A stretch of DNA of 64,000 bases from Micromonospora_E sp048060115 (GTDB lineage Bacteria > Actinomycetota > Actinomycetes > Mycobacteriales > Micromonosporaceae). Below, piece after piece: positions 16,274 through 25,789 of the stretch. A model generated the notes under the pieces. It was not told the origin of the DNA. It made no database searches and worked only from the letters and a program-made list of their open reading frames with translations. Made by a program: the position numbers and the translations under genes. The first letter of the stretch is position 1; the number at the start of each line of letters is the position of its first letter. The stretch lies in assembly GCF_048060115.1 (NCBI RefSeq), contig NZ_JBHMIM010000029.1, positions 1-64,000 of the forward strand. Reading direction: 5' to 3'.

Positions 16274-18621
16274 GCACCTTCACCCTGCCCGGCCCGCTGG
16301 GCACGATGACCATCGAGCCGCTCGACGTCACCACCACCGTCGAACACCTGCACGCCTGGATCACCCACCCCCGGTCGGTCTTCTGGGGAATGCCCGACGC
16401 CGACCTCGACACCGTGCGACGCGAATACGAACGCATCGCCGACGACCCGCACCACCATGCCTGGCTCGGCCGGCTCGACGGCGAGCCGCTGTTCCTGGCC
16501 GAGACCTACGAACCGGCGCACAGCGAACTCGCCGGCCACTACCCGGTGCTGCCCGGCGACGTCGGGATGCACGTCCTGGTCGCGCCCCCGACCGGCCAGC
16601 CCCGGCACGGGACCACCTCGGCGGTGATGCGCACCGTGCTGGCGTTCATCTTCGCCGAACCGGCACACCGGCGCGTCGTCGTCGAGCCGGACGTCCGCAA
16701 CGAGGCGATCGCCGCAAAGAACGCCGAAGCCGGTTTCGTCGTCGAGCGGCTCATCCGGCTCTCCGACAAACAGGCCCGGCTCAGCTTCTGCACCCGGGCC
16801 GCCTTCACCGCCGGCACGTCCGATCCGACCACCCTGGTGACGCCACCTGAGCACCTCAACCCGGCCGCGATCGCCACCGCGCACCGGCACCTCGTCACCA
16901 AGGCGATCGCCGAGTTCAGCCACGAGCGGCTGATCAGCCCGGAACTCGACGACCAGACCCCCGCCGGCCCCGGCGGGGACGGCTACCGGCTGACCACCAC
17001 CGGGCAGGTGAGCTACCGGTTCCAGGCCCGCCGCTACGCCCTCGACCACTGGCTGATCGACCCGGCGTCGCTGACCCGCGACGTGGCCGGCGCGCCCACA
17101 CCGCTGGACGCCCTCGAACTGATCATCGAGTTGCAGGCCACCCTCGGTATCCCGCCGAAGCTGCTCGGCACCTATCTGGAGGAGATCAGCGCCACCCTCG
17201 CCGGTGCCGCCTGGAAGCACCACCACCGGCGGGAACGGGCCGGTGACCTGGTGCACGCCGACTTCCAGACCATCGAGTCGGCGATGACCGAGGGGCATCC
17301 CCTGTTCGTCGCCAACAACGGTCGGATCGGGTTCGGCCTGACCGACCACACCGCGTACGCGCCGGAGGCCGGTGCCGACGTGCGGCTGGTCTGGCTGGCG
17401 GTACGCCGCGACCTGAGCGCCTTCACCGCCGGACACGGGGTCGACGAACGATCCCACTACCTGGCCGAGCTGGGTGCCGAGACGCTACGGCGGTTCGCCG
17501 ACCGGCTACAGGCCCTCGGCCTCGACCCGGACGACTACCGCTACCTGCCGGTGCACCCGTGGCAGTGGGAACACAAGGTCGGCATCACCTTCGCCGCCGA
17601 CGTGGCCGCCCGGTCGATCGTCCCGGTCGGCACCGGCTCGGACCGCTACCGGGCCCAGCAGTCGATCCGGACCTTCTTCAACATCGACCAACCACACCGG
17701 CACTACGTCAAGACGGCCCTGTCCATCCAGAACATGGGATTCATGCGTGGGCTCTCCCCCGCGTACATGCGGGCCACCCCGCCGATCAACGACTGGGTCG
17801 CCGGGCTGGTCGCCGCCGACGACACCCTGCGCGACTGCGGGTTCGAGGTGCTGCGGGAGCTCGCCTCGGTCGGCTACACCGGCGACGCCTACCACCGCAG
17901 CGACGCACCGGTCTCGGCATACCAGCGGATGTTGGCCGCGTTGTGGCGGGAAAGCCCGATGCCCCGCATCGGGTCCCGGCAACGGCTCGCCACCATGGCC
18001 AGCCTGCTGCACCGCGACCCCGACGGCGCGCACCTGGCCACCGCGCTGATCGCCGCGTCCGGGCTACCGGCCGCCGACTGGGTGGCCCGCTACCTGCGGG
18101 CGTACCTGCGTCCGCTGCTGCACTGCCTGCTCCGCTACGACGTGGCGTTCATGCCGCACGGCGAGAACCTGATCCTCGTGCTGGAGGACCACGTGCCGGT
18201 ACGGGTGTTCATGAAGGACATCGGCGAGGAGGTCGTCGCCCTGCACGACCGGGAGCTGCCGGCCACGGTCGAACGGATCCGGATGCCGGTCGACGACGAC
18301 TTCCGGGTGCTGGCCATCTTCACCGACGTCTTCGACGGCTTCCTACGGTTCCTGGCCGCGATCCTCGACATCGACCGGGTGCTGCCGGCAGCCGACTTCT
18401 GGCGGCTGGTCGCCGAGTGCGTCCGCGCCCACGGCGACGACCACCCGCAGCTACGGGACCGGCTGGACTTGTTCACGCCGACGTTCCGGCACTCCTGCCT
18501 GAACCGGCTTCAGCTGCGCAACACCCTGCAGATGGTGGACCTGACCGACCAGGCCGGATCGCTGATCTACGCCGGTACGCAGGACAACCCGATCGCCTCC
18601 GCGCTGGAACCGGCCCGGTGA
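16270..18621 (+). CDS. desCD: DesC-DesD fusion: hydroxycadaverine acyltransferase plus NIS siderophore synthetase
   Basis: A single 783-aa protein. Residues 1-about 185 match DesC, a GNAT-fold enzyme that acylates N-hydroxycadaverine from acyl-CoA (VFWGMPDAD, ETYEPAHSELAGHYPVLPGDVGMH, VVVEPDVRNEAI). Residues about 190-783 are an IucA/IucC-type synthetase, DesD, which condenses and cyclises succinyl-hydroxycadaverine units using ATP (YRYLPVHPWQWEHK, KTALSIQNMGFMRGLSPAYM, FMPHGENLILVLEDH). In Streptomyces these are two adjacent genes. The open frame crosses the junction without a stop and without an internal ribosome site that I can see. ATGA overlap with desB upstream and GTGA overlap downstream. 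Confidence 0.92.
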   Translation: MSTFTLPGPLGTMTIEPLDVTTTVEHLHAWITHPRSVFWGMPDADLDTVRREYERIADDPHHHAWLGRLDGEPLFLAETYEPAHSELAGHYPVLPGDVGMHVLVAPPTGQPRHGTTSAVMRTVLAFIFAEPAHRRVVVEPDVRNEAIAAKNAEAGFVVERLIRLSDKQARLSFCTRAAFTAGTSDPTTLVTPPEHLNPAAIATAHRHLVTKAIAEFSHERLISPELDDQTPAGPGGDGYRLTTTGQVSYRFQARRYALDHWLIDPASLTRDVAGAPTPLDALELIIELQATLGIPPKLLGTYLEEISATLAGAAWKHHHRRERAGDLVHADFQTIESAMTEGHPLFVANNGRIGFGLTDHTAYAPEAGADVRLVWLAVRRDLSAFTAGHGVDERSHYLAELGAETLRRFADRLQALGLDPDDYRYLPVHPWQWEHKVGITFAADVAARSIVPVGTGSDRYRAQQSIRTFFNIDQPHRHYVKTALSIQNMGFMRGLSPAYMRATPPINDWVAGLVAADDTLRDCGFEVLRELASVGYTGDAYHRSDAPVSAYQRMLAALWRESPMPRIGSRQRLATMASLLHRDPDGAHLATALIAASGLPAADWVARYLRAYLRPLLHCLLRYDVAFMPHGENLILVLEDHVPVRVFMKDIGEEVVALHDRELPATVERIRMPVDDDFRVLAIFTDVFDGFLRFLAAILDIDRVLPAADFWRLVAECVRAHGDDHPQLRDRLDLFTPTFRHSCLNRLQLRNTLQMVDLTDQAGSLIYAGTQDNPIASALEPAR

Positions 18622-21314
18622 CCGGGTCGTCCGGGGGTTCCCGGGGGTCCGGACCGTCCGCCGCCGCGACCGGTCGGGTGCACCGCGACGGGTACGGCGT
18701 ACCGCACCTGTGGGCGGCCGACGTCGACGCGTTGGCGTACCTGCAGGGGCACACCGCGGCTGTCGACCGGGCCTGGCAGATCGAGGTCGAACGGTGGCGC
18801 TCGGAGGGTGCGCTGGCCAGCCGGCTCGGCTCCGCCGAGGTCGGTTGGGATCGGTTCGCCCGCCGGGTACGCCTCGACGACACCGCGCGGCGGTGCTTCC
18901 ACCAGCTCGACCCGGCGACCAAGCGGTGGATCGGCACCTATGTGGACGGGGTCAACGACGGGCTGGCCGCTGGCGCGGCGGCGGCACCCGAGTTCGCCGA
19001 AACCGGCACCACAGCCGGCAGGTGGCGACCGTGGACACCGCTCGGGGTCTTCCTGGTGCAGCATGTGCTCTTCGGCACCTTCGGCAACAAGCTGTGGCGC
19101 GCGCACGTCGACGCCACGCTCGGCCCGGACGCCGTTGAGCTTTTCGCCATGGAGCCGCCGGTGGCGTCGGGCAGCAACGCCTGGGCGGTGGCCGCAGGCC
19201 ACAGCGGCACCGGGGCACCGATGATCGCCGGGGACCCGCACCGCATCCTCGAACTACCCAACGTCTATCACCAGGTGCAGTTGAGCTGCCCCGAGTTCGA
19301 CGTCGTCGGGTTCGCCTTCCCCGGCGTACCCGGGTTGCCGCACTTCGGGCACGCCGGGGCCGTCGCCTGGGCGATCACCAACGCGATGGCCGACTACCAG
19401 GACCTGTACCGCGAACACTTGCGCCACGTCGACGGACAGGTGCTGGTCCGGGAGGCCGACGGCTGGTCGCCGGCGTCGACGCACACCGAGCTGATCGAGG
19501 TCCGCGACGCCGAGCCGGTACCGGTGGAGATCATCGAGACGCCACGTGGTCCGGTGGTCGACATCAACCGGCACACCGGGGAGGGGATCAGCCTGCGTAC
19601 GCCGAGCCGGGTCGACGGCGCGCTCGGCTTCGACGCGCTGCTGCCGCTGCTGCGTGCCCGCGATGTCGACGACGTCGCGCAGGCGTTGCGCCGCTGGGTG
19701 GAGCCGGTCAACAGCGTGCTGGTCGCCGACCGCAGCGGCACGGTCCGCCGGCTGGTCGCCGGTCGGGTGCCGGTCCGCGACGGACGCTGCCGGCAGGTAC
19801 CGGTGCCCGGGTGGGATCCGCGGTACGCCTGGCAGACCGGCTACGCCCCGCTGCCCGCCGCCGAGGTGCAGACCGTGGTGGTCAACGCCAACGACCGCCG
19901 CCCGGGTGACACCGACGGTCTCGGCACCGACTTCGCCCCGCCGCACCGGGCCCGACGGATCCGGTCGCTGGTCGAGCAGGGCACCGACCCCGCGACGGTG
20001 CACGCCGACACCTGGGTCGCAGCCGACGGGCTACGCCGGCTGCTGCGCGGTCTGGACCTTGGCGACCAGCCCGCCGCGGCGCACCGGCTGCGCGACCAAC
20101 TGCTCCGCTGGGACGGCGCGATGGCCGCCGACAGCGTCGAAGCGGGCACGTTCGCCGCCTGGCGGGCGGCGTTGGTCCGGCTGCTGCACGCCGAGCCTTG
20201 TCTGCGGCCGCTTGACGCCGACGCCGGGTTCGACGGGCTGTTCGCACCATGGCTCGACCCGGTCGGCCGGATCGGACTGGCCCTCGATCAGGTGCTCGAC
20301 GGACTGTCCCGCCTTGGCGGCGACCCGGCGCGGTGCGCCGTGGCCGCGCTGGTGGAGATCGCCGCCGGCCCGCCGCCCGGGCCGTGGGGCGAACGGCACC
20401 TGCTGCATCCGATCCGGGTGCTACCCGGCCCGGCCGACCCGGCGACCGGCACCCTCGGCGGACCGGTGACGCTCAGTGGTGACACCGACTGCGTGCTCGC
20501 CACCTCCAGCGTCCCCGGGGTCTCCGACGTCTGCTGGCGCGGGCCGGTGGCCCGCTACGTCTGGGATCTGGCCGACCCGGCCGCCAGCCGCTGGGTGGTG
20601 CCGTTCGGCGCGTCCGGACGTCCCGGCGACCGGCACTTCGCCGACCAGTTGCCCCGCTGGGCGGCCGGAGAGTTGCTTCCGGTCTCCCGGATCCAATGGC
20701 GTCCGACTGGCACCGGCTCCATGGTGCCCACCGTCTACGCGCGACAGCTGCCGGGCATCGGCCGGTTCAGCCTGGCGGTGCTCGACCCCGAGGCAGATCT
20801 CGACCTGGTGTTCCGCTGGGTCACCGAGCCTCGGGCCCGGTTCTGGGGAATGACCGGGCACTCGCGGGAACAGGTGGGCGAGATCTACCGGTTCATCGAC
20901 GGACTGGCCTCGCACCACGCCTACCTGATGTACGTCGACGACGAGCCGGTCGGCATCTTCCAGACCTACGAACCCGCCGAGGACCCGCTGGGCGAGCACT
21001 ATCCGGTGCGGACCGGTGACGTCGGGATCCATCTGTTCCTGGCACCGGCACCACGCCCGGTCACCGGGTTCACCGACGCGGTGGCGGCCGCGTTCATCGG
21101 GCACCTGTTCGACGATCCGGCCCGGCGACGAATCGTCATCGAGCCGGACGTACGCAACGACCGGGCGTTGCGGCGATGGAAGCGGCTGGGCTTCGTCTTC
21201 GACACCCAGCTGGAGCTGGCCGACAAGAGTGCCCAGCTGGCTTTCCTGACCCGGGACGCCTTCCGAGCGGGCGGACCCGCAGCCGACGTACGATCGCCAG
21301 ATGACCGCAACTGA
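18618..21314 (+). CDS. penicillin acylase-family Ntn hydrolase fused to a DesC-like acyltransferase
   Basis: An 898-aa protein. The N-terminal about 700 residues are a penicillin amidase-type enzyme: VHRDGYGVPHLWAADVDALAYLQGHTAAVDRAWQIE at the start, then G185-S186-NAWAV, where the family self-cleaves and Ser becomes the catalytic nucleophile, then GAPMIAGDPH and GVPGLPHFGHAGAVAWAITN. Residues about 715-890 form a second GNAT domain strongly resembling the DesC half of the neighbouring protein (RFWGMTGHS, QTYEPAEDPLGEHYPVRTGDVGIHLF, IVIEPDVRNDRAL). No signal peptide is visible. Some Streptomyces desferrioxamine loci carry separate acylase and acetyltransferase genes (desG, desH, from memory); here they are one polypeptide. 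A role in arylacyl or acyl tailoring of hydroxamates is inferred. The GTG start overlaps the desCD stop. Confidence 0.85.
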   Translation: MTGSSGGSRGSGPSAAATGRVHRDGYGVPHLWAADVDALAYLQGHTAAVDRAWQIEVERWRSEGALASRLGSAEVGWDRFARRVRLDDTARRCFHQLDPATKRWIGTYVDGVNDGLAAGAAAAPEFAETGTTAGRWRPWTPLGVFLVQHVLFGTFGNKLWRAHVDATLGPDAVELFAMEPPVASGSNAWAVAAGHSGTGAPMIAGDPHRILELPNVYHQVQLSCPEFDVVGFAFPGVPGLPHFGHAGAVAWAITNAMADYQDLYREHLRHVDGQVLVREADGWSPASTHTELIEVRDAEPVPVEIIETPRGPVVDINRHTGEGISLRTPSRVDGALGFDALLPLLRARDVDDVAQALRRWVEPVNSVLVADRSGTVRRLVAGRVPVRDGRCRQVPVPGWDPRYAWQTGYAPLPAAEVQTVVVNANDRRPGDTDGLGTDFAPPHRARRIRSLVEQGTDPATVHADTWVAADGLRRLLRGLDLGDQPAAAHRLRDQLLRWDGAMAADSVEAGTFAAWRAALVRLLHAEPCLRPLDADAGFDGLFAPWLDPVGRIGLALDQVLDGLSRLGGDPARCAVAALVEIAAGPPPGPWGERHLLHPIRVLPGPADPATGTLGGPVTLSGDTDCVLATSSVPGVSDVCWRGPVARYVWDLADPAASRWVVPFGASGRPGDRHFADQLPRWAAGELLPVSRIQWRPTGTGSMVPTVYARQLPGIGRFSLAVLDPEADLDLVFRWVTEPRARFWGMTGHSREQVGEIYRFIDGLASHHAYLMYVDDEPVGIFQTYEPAEDPLGEHYPVRTGDVGIHLFLAPAPRPVTGFTDAVAAAFIGHLFDDPARRRIVIEPDVRNDRALRRWKRLGFVFDTQLELADKSAQLAFLTRDAFRAGGPAADVRSPDDRN

Positions 21315-22107
21315 GCAGCCGCGACCTGCGGCGGTGGCGGCCCGGGTGCTGGCCGCTGATCCGCAGCTCGCCGGGCTGCGCCGGTCGCTGGAGTTCTACT
21401 ACGGCGACCCCGGACGCGACACCGCGATGGACCTGCTCTATCGACGGTTCGTCGGAGCGGGCGACCTGGTCTTCGACATCGGTGCGCACGTCGGCGACCG
21501 GGTGGGCAGCTTCCGGCGCCTCGGCGCCCGGGTCGTGGCGGTGGAGCCGCAGCCGTTGTGCGCCCGCGCGGTGCGGCTGGTCTACGCCGACGACCCGGCG
21601 GTGTCGGTGGTGCAGGCAGCGTGCGGTGACAAGGTCGGGTCGGTACGGATGTACATCAACTCCGCGAACCCCACCGTCTCCACCGCGTCGGCGGAGTTCG
21701 TCGAGGCCGCCGACGGCGCCAACGGCTGGTCCGACCAGGTGTGGGACACCGAACTCGACGTGCCGGTCACCACCATCGCCAGCCTGGTCGCCGAGCACGG
21801 ACCGCCGGCGTTCGTCAAAATCGACGTGGAGGGGTTCGAGGAGGCCGTCCTCGCCGGGCTGCACGACCCGGTGCCCGCGCTGTCCTTCGAGTTCACCACC
21901 ATCCAGCGCGACACCGCGCTACGTTGCCTGCGCCGGCTGGCCACGCTCGGCGACTACCGGTTCGACGTCGCGCTCGGCGAGAGCCAACGGCTGACCTTCG
22001 ACCGCTGGCTGACCGGCGCCCAGATGGAAGCACACCTACGGGAACTGCCGCAGGCGGCCAACGCCGGCGATGTCTATGCGGTCCTGCTGCCAGCCCGTAG
22101 CCGCTGA
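21301..22107 (+). CDS. FkbM-family SAM-dependent methyltransferase
   Basis: A 268-aa methyltransferase. Motif I is LVFDIGAHVGDRVGSF (about residue 57), followed by VVAVEPQPLCARAVRLV, VQAACGDKVGSVRMYI and the FkbM-typical FVKIDVEGFEEAVLAGL. Family members O-methylate sugars, polyketides and other small molecules. The ATG lies inside the last 14 bases of the acylase/GNAT gene, so it is the terminal gene of the des operon and should be iron-regulated with it. No methylated desferrioxamine is implied by the other genes, so its substrate is open. Its 3' end overlaps the convergent gene by 34 bases. Confidence 0.85.
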   Translation: MTATEQPRPAAVAARVLAADPQLAGLRRSLEFYYGDPGRDTAMDLLYRRFVGAGDLVFDIGAHVGDRVGSFRRLGARVVAVEPQPLCARAVRLVYADDPAVSVVQAACGDKVGSVRMYINSANPTVSTASAEFVEAADGANGWSDQVWDTELDVPVTTIASLVAEHGPPAFVKIDVEGFEEAVLAGLHDPVPALSFEFTTIQRDTALRCLRRLATLGDYRFDVALGESQRLTFDRWLTGAQMEAHLRELPQAANAGDVYAVLLPARSR

Positions 22108-22886
22108 TCCGACGCCGGCTCGGCGTGGCACCGGCCGGTCGACGGTCCCGGACCGACCTGGCCGGCGGCCAGCGTCTGCCGATTGCCCCACAGCCAGTGC
22201 ACGTCGCGGCCGAACGACCAGACCAGCGCCGCCAGGACGGCCCCCACCAACGCTGTGACCAGCATCGCCGGGGCGATGCCGGCGGCCGCCACGACCAGCA
22301 CGACGCCCTGCGTGGCGGCAACCGTCTTACGGCTGAACCGGGGCGGCAACGGTGCCCGCAGCCACGGCCAGACCCGGGCCGCCGCGCCGAACACGTAGCG
22401 GAAGACGCCGATCGCCAGCGCCCACCAGCCGACGCTCGCCGCCACGAACACACTCAACGCCAGCACCAGCGCCGAGTCGGTCTCCATGTCGAAGCGGGCA
22501 CCGAGGCGCGAGCAGGTGCCGGTACGTCGCGCGACCTGACCGTCGACACCGTCGAGTGCCAGCGCCACCGCTGCCATGGCCACCAGCAGTGCCACCGGGA
22601 CCGGCTGCAAGAACGAGTCGGCCACCAACGCCGTCACGGCACCGATCAGCGTGCCCCGGGCCAAGGTGACGGTGTCGGCCGGGCCCCAGCCGGTCACCTC
22701 GGGCTGTTGCATCGCCCGGATGAGCAGCGCCCAGGTGGCCACGCCGTACGCCAGCCCGGCCAGCCAACCGGCGATCCCGAGTCCGCTGACCGCCGCCAGC
22801 GTCATCAGCACCGCGATCTGGACCAGCAGCCCGATGCTCGGCGCGTGCACCGATCGGATCGTCTCACTACGCACACTTACCGTCAC
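22074..22886 (-). CDS. CDP-alcohol phosphatidyltransferase
   Basis: A 270-aa membrane enzyme. The CDP-OH transferase signature D-x2-D-G-x2-A-R-x8-G-x3-D-x3-D is present as LDGVDGQVARRTGTCSRLGARFDMETD (residues about 110-135), with about six hydrophobic helices around it. It transfers a phosphatidyl group from CDP-diacylglycerol to an alcohol, or performs a related CDP-alcohol reaction; the alcohol cannot be read. The start is GTG at 22886 with GGAGGAACA. Convergent with the FkbM gene with a 34-base coding overlap. Confidence 0.85.
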   Translation of the reverse strand: MTVSVRSETIRSVHAPSIGLLVQIAVLMTLAAVSGLGIAGWLAGLAYGVATWALLIRAMQQPEVTGWGPADTVTLARGTLIGAVTALVADSFLQPVPVALLVAMAAVALALDGVDGQVARRTGTCSRLGARFDMETDSALVLALSVFVAASVGWWALAIGVFRYVFGAAARVWPWLRAPLPPRFSRKTVAATQGVVLVVAAAGIAPAMLVTALVGAVLAALVWSFGRDVHWLWGNRQTLAAGQVGPGPSTGRCHAEPASDQRLRAGSRTA

Positions 22887-23022
22887 TGTTCCTCCGTCAC
22901 CGATCGGCCACCGCCGCCGCCCGCGTCAGTGCCATATCCCCACCCACGGCGAATCGGCGCGAACAGTTCACCGATTGGTTCGGCAATCGCGCGACACCGC
23001 CGATCCCCGTCGTTCGCCGCTG

Positions 23023-23052
23023 CTGCTGGTGAGCGAAGGATCTCACCAGCAG
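23023..23052 (-). terminator. hairpin downstream of the DUF2231 gene
   Basis: CTGCTGGTGAG, an eight-base loop, and CTCACCAGCAG give a perfect 11-bp stem 15 bases past the DUF2231 stop. No clear T-run follows, as is common in high-GC genomes. Confidence 0.6.
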
Positions 23053-23067
23053 ACAGCCCTCGCACTG

Positions 23068-23571
23068 TCAGTAACCGGTCCAGACCGCCTTCGCACCTGT
23101 GTCGCCGGCACTCACCACAAAGTAGATGCTTACCCCCGCGGCGAGGATAACTACACCTTTCACCACCAGTACCAGCGCCCCGCTGCGCGGCGCGGCGGCC
23201 GCACTGCCGGCCGCCGCCGCGACCCGCGGCGCTACCAGGTAGACCAGTGCCAGGGTGGCGAGCCCCAGCACGATCGCGGCCATCAGCGTCAGGTTGCCCA
23301 ACTGCTCATGCTCCTCGATCACCGGGAGGAAACTCTCGGTGATCCGGCCAGCCTCCTCCATCCGGTTGAAGAACGCATCCCCGGAGAGCTTTGTGACCAG
23401 CGCGGAGACCGGTGCCACGACGGCGAGTGCGGCCAGTACCCAACGGGTGTGCGGGCGCAGGGCCGGTACCAGTGAGTACGCCACCGCCAGCAGCGCCAGC
23501 AGCGGTACAAAAACCACCGCCGCGTGCACCAGCAGTGGATGGGCGGGGATTCCCGCGACTTCCTCGAACAT
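23068..23571 (-). CDS. DUF2231-family membrane protein
   Basis: A 167-aa protein with four hydrophobic helices at about residues 10-35, 45-65, 95-115 and 135-160. The start MFEEVAGIPAHPLLVHAAVVFVPL is the typical DUF2231 N-terminus (G-x-P-x-H-P-x-x-V-H). DUF2231 proteins are associated with respiratory or haem-containing membrane systems in several bacteria but their role is not established. ATG at 23571 has GAGGAGG upstream. It lies downstream of the cytochrome oxidase subunit on the same strand, with a 111-base gap, which is compatible with a respiratory role. Confidence 0.78.
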   Translation of the reverse strand: MFEEVAGIPAHPLLVHAAVVFVPLLALLAVAYSLVPALRPHTRWVLAALAVVAPVSALVTKLSGDAFFNRMEEAGRITESFLPVIEEHEQLGNLTLMAAIVLGLATLALVYLVAPRVAAAAGSAAAAPRSGALVLVVKGVVILAAGVSIYFVVSAGDTGAKAVWTGY

Positions 23572-23682
23572 CTGCGCCTCCTCAGTGGCGGACCACGGCG
23601 ATCGCGGCGACCAGGGATCGGAGGCTAGCGCACCCCGACCAGGCACGGCAGCCGCGACCCGGTGGTCGCCAGCACCGCACGG

Positions 23683-25683
23683 TCATGCCGAGTCGCCGGG
23701 TGCGGAGTCGTCGTCTGCAGACGGCCGCCGCCACCGCTGCATCTGCGGCCCCCGCTGCGCACCGAGGGGATCCTCGGGCTCGGTCGTGTGTTCGAAGCTC
23801 GGCCGACGCACCTCTTCCAGCCGGGGAATCTGGACGGCCCGGGCACCGGACACCGGGTCGGGCTCGAAGGTGATCAACCCGGCCGGTCCCTGGGCCGTGC
23901 CGCGCCGGACGGCGCGCTGGTCGGCGGTTTCCCGGCGCAGTTCGTCAGCCAGATGCTGGGGCGGCTCGGTGTCGCGTTGCGGCAGATCACGACCGAGGTC
24001 GGAGACCCGGGCACCGTACTTGGCCTCGAATGCCGGACGCTCGGATCGGATCCGCGGCAGCCGGTCGAAGTTGCGCAGCGGCGGCGGGCAGGTGGTGGCC
24101 CACTCCAGCGAGTTGCCGAAACCCCACGGGTCGTGCACGGTCACCTGTTCACCGAAGCGGTACGACTTCCAGACGTTCCAGATGAAGAACAGGGTCGAGG
24201 CGCCGAGCACGAACGACCCGACGGTCGAGATCATGTTCAGAACGGTGAATCCATCGGTGGTCAGGTAGTCGGCGTACCGGCGAGGCATGCCTTCGTTGCC
24301 GAGCCAGTGCTGGATCAGGAAGGTCGCGTGGAATCCGATGAACATCGTCCAGAAGTGCATCTTGCCGAGCCGTTCGTCGAGCAGCCGGCCGGTCATCTTG
24401 GGAAACCAGAAGTAGACACCGCCGAAAGCGGCGAAGACGATCGTCCCGAACAGCACGTAGTGGAAATGCGCAACGACGAAGTACGTGTCGGTGACGTGGA
24501 AGTCGATCGGCGGACTGGCCAGCAGCACCCCGGTGAGCCCACCGAGCAGGAAGGTGACCAGGAAGCCGACGGCGAACAGCATCGGTGTCTCGAAGGACAG
24601 CTGTCCTTTCCACATCGTGCCGATCCAGTTGAAGAACTTGATGCCGGTCGGCACCGCGATCAGGAAGCTGAGCATGGCAAAGAAGGGCAGTAGCACCTGG
24701 CCGGTGCCGAACATATGGTGTGCCCAGACGCTCATCGACAGCGCGGCGATCGCGATCGTCGCGGCCACCAGGCCCTTGTAGCCGAAGATCGGTTTGCGAG
24801 AGAAGACGGGAATGATCTCGCTGATGATGCCGAAGAACGGCAGCGCGACGATGTACACCTCGGGGTGACCGAAGAACCAGAACAGGTGCTGCCACAACAT
24901 CGGGCCGCCGGTCTGCGGGTCGTAGACGTGCGCGCCAAGCAACCGGTCGGCGAGCAGCGCCAGCAGCGCGGCGGCCAGCAACGGAAACACCAGGACGACC
25001 AACAGCGCGGTGATCAGGATGTTCCAGGTGAAGATCGGCATCCGGAACATCGTCATCCCGGGTGCCCGCAGGGTGACGATGGTGGCGATCAGGTTCACCG
25101 AGCCGAGGATCGTGCCGAGCCCGGAGATCACCAGGCCGACGATCCACAAGTTCGCCCCGACTCCCGGGCTGTGTTCCATCCGGCTCAGCGGCGTGTAGGC
25201 GAACCAGCCGAAGTCGGCCGCACCGCCCGGAGTGAGGAAGCCACCCATGACCAGCAGACCACCGAGCAGGTACAGCCAGTACGCCAGGGCGTTGAGCCGG
25301 GGGAACGAGACGTCCGGGGCACCGATCTGCAGTGGTACCAGGTAGTTCGCGAACCCGAAGACCAGCGGGGTCGCGAACAACAGCATCATGATCGTGCCGT
25401 GCATGGTGAACAGTTGGTTGTACTGCTCCGGAGAGAGCAACTGCGTCCCCGGGCGGGCGAGTTCGGCCCGCATCAGCAGGGCCATCACGCCGCCGGCGAC
25501 GAAGAAGCCAAACGAGGTGCTCAGATAGAGCAGACCGATCTGTTTGGCGTCGGTGGTCCGCAACAGCCGGGTCAGCGAGTTGCCCGGGACCGCCGGACGC
25601 ACCGGCCCGGGGAACCCGCCGGTGGCTCCGATCGCGAGCGGACGCACGGGTACCAACAGTTCCGTACCGGTCTGCTCCGCCAT
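23683..25683 (-). CDS. ctaD: cytochrome c oxidase subunit I (aa3-type)
   Basis: A 666-aa haem-copper oxidase subunit I with twelve membrane helices. Seen: FTMHGTIMMLLFATPLVFGFANYL (haem a ligand region), WQHLFWFFGHPEVYIVALP (CuB histidine and cross-linked Tyr), VWAHHMFGTG (CuB histidine pair) and VAHFHYVLFGT (haem a/a3 ligands). It reduces oxygen and pumps protons at the plasma membrane. After the last helix (about residue 530) there is an Arg/Pro-rich cytoplasmic tail of about 100 residues, longer than the minimal family. The partners (subunits II, III) are not here. ATG at 25683 has GGGAGAGG; the open frame extends seven codons further without a better start. Confidence 0.93.
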   Translation of the reverse strand: MAEQTGTELLVPVRPLAIGATGGFPGPVRPAVPGNSLTRLLRTTDAKQIGLLYLSTSFGFFVAGGVMALLMRAELARPGTQLLSPEQYNQLFTMHGTIMMLLFATPLVFGFANYLVPLQIGAPDVSFPRLNALAYWLYLLGGLLVMGGFLTPGGAADFGWFAYTPLSRMEHSPGVGANLWIVGLVISGLGTILGSVNLIATIVTLRAPGMTMFRMPIFTWNILITALLVVLVFPLLAAALLALLADRLLGAHVYDPQTGGPMLWQHLFWFFGHPEVYIVALPFFGIISEIIPVFSRKPIFGYKGLVAATIAIAALSMSVWAHHMFGTGQVLLPFFAMLSFLIAVPTGIKFFNWIGTMWKGQLSFETPMLFAVGFLVTFLLGGLTGVLLASPPIDFHVTDTYFVVAHFHYVLFGTIVFAAFGGVYFWFPKMTGRLLDERLGKMHFWTMFIGFHATFLIQHWLGNEGMPRRYADYLTTDGFTVLNMISTVGSFVLGASTLFFIWNVWKSYRFGEQVTVHDPWGFGNSLEWATTCPPPLRNFDRLPRIRSERPAFEAKYGARVSDLGRDLPQRDTEPPQHLADELRRETADQRAVRRGTAQGPAGLITFEPDPVSGARAVQIPRLEEVRRPSFEHTTEPEDPLGAQRGPQMQRWRRPSADDDSAPGDSA

Positions 25684-25789
25684 GGCCGCCTCTCCCGACA
25701 CCACCCGGATCGACCGTAACCTGCTAAACAGCCTGTTGAGACGGTAAATCAGGATTAGTTGTGCCAGGTACGGCGGCGGACCTACCGGG

